From Spodoptera frugiperda (lineage: Eukaryota; Arthropoda; Insecta; Lepidoptera; Noctuidae): a stretch of 64,000 bases of DNA. Location of the stretch: the NCBI RefSeq assembly GCF_023101765.2, contig NC_064237.1, forward strand, positions 13,188,199 to 13,252,198. The letters are read 5' to 3'. Under the pieces are notes generated by a model. The model made no database searches. It was not told where the DNA came from and saw nothing but the letters and a program-made list of their open reading frames with translations. Below are positions 59,422 to 64,000 of this stretch, in pieces (position 1 is the stretch's first letter; every line of letters begins with the position of its first letter). The translations under genes and the position numbers were made by a program.

Positions 59422-60159
59422 GTACCAATAAATATGATTGATGGAAGCCAAACGCATCCACAGCAACATATCATAGTACATTTCTGGTGGGAAAGCACCC
59501 CTATATTTTGTTAAAAAATAACAAAAACGTAATCCCACGCTAGAAATTTGTTCCGGACTTCAGTGTTCCGGTTTTTATGGTTGTACCTACTGTAGAGTAC
59601 TGTACTACAGAAGTTGTTACAGACTTGTCCCAATAAAAAAAAACCCTCTAAAAGGGTTACTTATAAGATATGAGTACTGTTCTACAAGAAAACCTAGGTT
59701 CACACACTTGTACTAAGTCTAGAAAAATATAATTCCATTTTGCCTAATGAATACTAAGACTTAACCCCGTCTTAATCTACGTAGGTACCTAAATGATTTG
59801 TAATTCAGTTTTCAGACGATTTTTATCCGTAGGTACTAAGGTTCTTAAGAGGATTAAAAATCTATTTTCAGCAGATTTCAGTAAGATTTTAAGATTAAAT
59901 GAATTGATTTTCAGTATTATTTTTTAAGCTCGTTTTGCCGTGATTTGGAAGCATGGCTGCTAATTGGTACATTTCATTTATTAGAACAAGTTTTATATTG
60001 GACAGAAAAGTGAGCTATGACCGAAATGTTATAATTAATAAATGAAGAATTTACGAATAAAAGGTTCCTTGCTGACAGGTCGTTGGTTCGACCACTGATC
60101 ACAAAGTTACTGTCATTGCTAACCGTTGGGTTCATACAGTTTTATTTTATTTATGGTAT

Positions 60160-60420
60160 AAGTTGCTAAACGTCATCTGATGGTAAGTAATCGGTGCCGC
60201 TCTCAACACCCCGACACACTAAAGGCATTACAAGTGCGATGCTGGTCTTTGGGGGTTAAGAATTTAAGGGTTGTTAGGGAATCGGGGATTGGGAAAATTG
60301 GGCCTCTGGTAACCTCACTCACGCAACGAAACACAACGCAAGCGTTGTTTCACGTCAGTTTTCTGTGAGGCCGTGGTATCACTCCGGTCGAGGCGGCTCA
60401 TTCCTGCCGAAGCATGGCTC
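60160..60420 (-). repeat. Dispersed moth repeat, long inverted copy
   Basis: Contains CATCTGATGGTAAGTAATCG, GCAAGCGTTGTTTCACGTCA, GTGAGGCCGTGGTATCACTC and GCCGAAGCATGGCTCTCCCA. Parts match, inverted, 39885-39935 and the GCCGGCAACG-type repeats elsewhere, so it seems to be the longest copy of that family here. Confidence 0.6.
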
Positions 60421-61419
60421 TCCCACATTTTAAAGTGAAATTGAATGTACGGTTCGTGATACAGTATAGTTACCTAAGTATTTCAAACACAATGCACTGA
60501 AAACCATTGTTTACCCTTTCTGAACAATTACAGCAATTTCACATATTTTGATCAAACCTTTTCATATCAAATACACATTATGTTTATTGTAAAATGAAGC
60601 TTATCGTCATAACATTACGTATGTTTATTGTTATGACTGAAAAAACCAATTCTCAAGTATCTCGTGTCCACACAATTTCAGTTTTTCTTTCAGCGAAGAT
60701 CCAATATCCTGACGCCGGGGTTTTGGGTAACTCAAAGGGTTCATTTTGTAAATAATTTTAGGCTTCGTAACTGAAAAGGATGGTCGCTCTGTATTTTTAT
60801 ATATTTTCAGATATTTTTGTAAGGTTCCCAAGCGCCGCTGGTGAGACCGGAGTTCAATTTCTGTATTCAATAAAATATTGTATTTGGAAAACTTGTAGTA
60901 AAGATGGTTTATGTAATTTGCTTTTGTATGATATATCTGTAGCTGCTACAAATAGAACATGTCATGTCTAGTTTTTTTCTTTGTTTTATTTGCGACTAGT
61001 TTTTGCCCGCGACTTCGCTCGTGTTAAGAAGTATTATTATTATAAAAGGAATCTATTAAAATCCTTTCTCAGCGGATGCCATGCAATCATAGCTCTGCTT
61101 ACACTTATGCAATATTTACTTAGTTTTTACACGTTCCATTCCTCTACAGTAATCCTATAAGATATACGACATAGTGACTAAAATTCGCGAACGTAGCCAT
61201 ATCGTTTTCTCAGATAGCGATTCTTTAAAAAATGTCTAGACCTGCTGAAAATCTGCCTTTCATGAGATCTGAGTAAGTGGATCCGAACGTGCCAACTCCT
61301 CGTGAAGGCGAAGGCTTGACTTAAACAATATTACAAAGAAACTAGTTTTTTTTTGCTAAAAGTCTAGCTTAACATAGTCTAGTTCTTTTTTTTAAAATTT
61401 ACGTTACTTGTTAATGTTT

Positions 61420-61595
61420 AAGACCCGCTTCTCATACATGAGGGCGTGGATTCGAAACTTACCACCGACAAAGTACCAATGTAACTTTTTCCTAGTTATA
61501 ATATCATGTCCTCTCTAAGATTATTTAGACACCACTGCCAAACGGTGAAGGAAACAACATCGTGAGGAAATATGATATAGGATAACTTTATAAAC
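61420..61595 (+). repeat. Moth SINE-like repeat (AACGGTGAAGGAAACAAC type)
   Basis: A tRNA-like B-box remnant (GTGGATTCGAAACTTACCAC) is followed by AGTACCAATGTAAC, TTTAGACACCACTGCCAAAC and ATCGTGAGGAAA, an order I recall from many lepidopteran loci. Confidence 0.5.
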
Positions 61596-61919
61596 ATAAT
61601 TTATTACTCAAACTCAAGAATCCGTGTGAGAAGAGGCCGTTGGTCAATGGTCAGTCAGTGGCCACTTGTAGGCTGTTGATGTGAACGTGACAACAAGCTC
61701 AGGTTGACTCTCAACGATGATCACAGGTAGGTGGCAGTAGTGAATCCGAAGTGTTAACAGAGTAAATTTCCATAGTTAGTTTATAGTTACAGAGGCCAAT
61801 GTTGGACTGGACACTGGACAGAAACGGATTGATGATAAGGATTATGTTTTTTTATTTACATAGTTTAATGAAATCAACCTTTATATCATAACAGTATCAA
61901 GTCTTTAGTTTTATTATTA

Positions 61920-62040
61920 AAACAAAGTCTAATTCAAATATTCTAATTAAACCATACGTAGGCACTTTTGAAAAGTACAATATTTCTATAAATACATGAA
62001 ACTAACAGTATGTCCGTCAGTGAAGCTAGGAGCTCTATAG
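61920..62040 (-). mobile_element. CR1-like retrotransposon 3' end, inverted fragment
   Basis: On the minus strand it shows TAGCTTCACTGACGGACATA and CAAAAGTGCCTACG, matching the 3' UTR of 39936-40985. Confidence 0.55.
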
Positions 62041-63824
62041 CTTTATAAACATAATTTATTACTTACCCAAGAATCAAACCCATGATCTCATACTCGTTGA
62101 TCTAAACAACAAGCTCAGTTGCTCTCAACTAAAACACAATCCAACAACAATATTTCCATAACTATTAGCAACACCAACACTCGTATTGTAATTTGCGAGT
62201 GCGAGTTCAGTTCCCGGTTAATCAAATTACGTAGAGGCGTACTGTACACAAAGCTAAGATGGAACCAACGTGGCACGGAAACGTATCAACATTTCTATAC
62301 ACACATGAAACAACAATGGAGGCAGTGATGGGATCAATCTGTTTGTATTTGTGTAACAAATTATCGATATTTATCTACGTTTTTATAATAACTGTCGTAA
62401 GACATACTAAATTTACTAAAAATCTTAGAGATACTAGATTTACTCGTGTAAGTTAATGGAGTAAAGTTCTACTAGTTTCGAGTCACAGAGGGACTCTTCA
62501 TCATGACGATAAGTACGCATTTCTATGAATGTTTTGGTAAAAAAAACATTCAGAAAACTTAGTGACGTCGTCAAATTAATTTAGAAAATTCGTCATAATT
62601 TATTTTTGACCTAGGACAGTAACCAAAAAACTATCCAATTTAAATGACGTAAAAGCTTGTCGTGAGATTTAAGTACTGTGTCTTATTGCTGTATAATTAA
62701 GTAAATCGTAAATTCTATTAAAATATTTCGTTCAAGCATTTATTTCTGAGCTGAACCAACTTGCTAGTTGTTTGTTATAAGTGACAGGACAGGTCATCAT
62801 CATTATAAAAATATTAAGAGCCAAATCTTTTTAATTGTCCTTTAAAAAGGACATAGCACTTAAAAACAAAACTTTATGCTTCGTCGAGTTTGAAACGAGG
62901 AAATAAAGTATTATTTTTAGGCCAACAAGCCTTTTTGTGTATATTTTTATCCTTTAACATTTTTATTTTCCAAATAAAATGTTATCTCGATGCGAAACGA
63001 GTAACATCCCTATTCAGTGGAATTCCTTCCTCTATTTGAATATTATACGACGTAGGACGACGATGCAAATTAAGTGGTACAATATGGCAGAAACATATTA
63101 CTATTATTAAATGTATGTACTGCCTACACTACGCATGAAGTATACATAATAACATCTTCAAACACAACTTGACTATCTCATGACCATAATGTATTATGTA
63201 CAGTGGTCGCTTACTCATGTAGAATCATTTAATGGTCACTTAACTCAGTCCTTATATTAGCAAATATTTTCTAAACTAATAGTTTAAGTCACAACAACCA
63301 TCAACCGCCTATAAGTGTGGCCACTGCTGACTGAAGCGTGGTGATTCTATGGGGAAGAAGAGGCCTTTGGTGAGTAGTAGTCATTTATAGGCTGTTTATG
63401 TTGATACTTACGTAACATGTACTATGGTCTGCTGTCGAAATGAGGAAATAGATAAGCCTATATGTTATTTCAGGCCATAATCTCTTCCTGTTTCAAAGGA
63501 CATGGCTAAACCAAAGTATGGACGTCGTAACCCGTACAAATAAATATTGTATAAATATGGTACCTAGCAATAAATAAAGTCGCATAATTAAAAATTGATA
63601 TTTTGTAGTTAAGAAGGTCCAGAAACTTGGCATATCTGCGCAATCCTGAAAATAAAGTAGCGCTCCTACGTCAAACAACGTTACAAAAACTTCAAAATAT
63701 AACATTGCTCTGAACTTTTACCAAGGCGTTTTGATGAACCTGAGCCGAAAGTTATTTATAAATGAGGTAGATAGGTAAACAATTCTGCTTATACTAGATA
63801 ATGAACACAAAGTAACCAAGGACA

Positions 63825-63880
63825 GACACAAAATATATAGTAAGATTGTGCAATCTTATACAAAATATATATTTTGTGTC
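63825..63880. repeat. Long nested palindrome (cruciform-capable)
   Basis: Outer arms GACACAAAATATATA (63825-63839) and the exact complement (63866-63880) enclose inner arms TAAGATTG (63841-63848) and CAATCTTA (63851-63858). Confidence 0.8.
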
Positions 63881-64000
63881 GATCAAAACATTTACAATTA
63901 TTTGGTTTCAGAAAAAAGTCATTATATTACCGTTATTAAAAATTGATGTTCGTTTAATTATTTCGATTTGATTTTCGGGGAAACTAATGTCCTAATAATA

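Larger units (their letters stand above)
58336..64000. other. Right-hand intergenic region: repeats and unassigned DNA, no supported gene
   Basis: Holds a degenerate tRNA-like SINE head (about 58480-58560, CTCGTTGGTCGATTGGTAGC) and a SINE end (58800-58835). It also has a self-similar repeat at 59165-59421, a dispersed repeat at 60160-60420, a repeat end at 60995-61030 (TTTTTGCCCGCGACTTCGCT), and a repeat at 61420-61595 (AAACGGTGAAGGAAACAACA). An inverse CR1-like 3' end lies at 61920-62040 and a palindrome at 63825-63880. Open frames are short and random-looking. Confidence 0.55.

Overview
ORGANISM. The window looks like nuclear DNA of a moth (Lepidoptera, probably noctuid-like). It has an animal multi-exon gene with GT-AG introns and an AT-rich background. 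It also has three intronless secreted GH32 beta-fructofuranosidases, a gene type that moths are known to have acquired from bacteria, and many short repeats of the kind common in moth genomes. The species is inferred only from this content. LAYOUT. (1) 1-18648 holds no exon I can support. It is best read as a large intron or 5' regulatory domain of the forkhead gene that follows. It is almost free of repeats and contains promoter-like or enhancer-like clusters: E-box, AP-1, CRE and TATA at 930-972; a dense run of forkhead-type TGTTTAC sites at 12842-15099; and a palindromic RFX X-box with CCAAT and E2F-like sites at 17978-18192. (2) 18649-22819 holds the last ten coding exons of a FoxK transcription factor (end of the FHA domain, forkhead domain, C-terminal tail). 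A probable 3' UTR of about 4.1 kb follows, to about 26945. (3) From about 27 kb the character changes to repeat-rich DNA: a 2.9 kb TIR/8-bp-TSD transposon (28693-31592) carrying a decayed orphan gene and a nested R1-type retroelement; ten copies of one A-tailed SINE-like repeat, four with visible target-site duplications; tRNA-derived SINEs; and CR1-like 3' ends. Two gene groups sit in this DNA: an intronless secreted acid-lipase-type gene (36565-37989) and a cluster of three intronless GH32 genes (45490-46974 +, 47725-49185 +, 53236-54696 -). (4) 54.7-64 kb holds a 1.43 kb TIR element with a THAP-domain start at one end and an unrelated coding exon at the other, a candidate 42-aa secreted peptide gene (58207-58335), and otherwise repeats and unassigned DNA. 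HOW THE GENES RELATE. FoxK is a nuclear regulator and has no evident functional link to the rest. The lipase and the GH32 enzymes are secreted and look like gut or salivary digestive hydrolases for lipid and sucrose. The GH32 trio looks like a tandem expansion. Copies A and B have complete catalytic triads and a TATA-like box exactly 42 bp before the start codon. Copy C is inverted, lacks that box, and has Gly in place of the catalytic nucleophile Asp, so it is probably a non-catalytic paralog.
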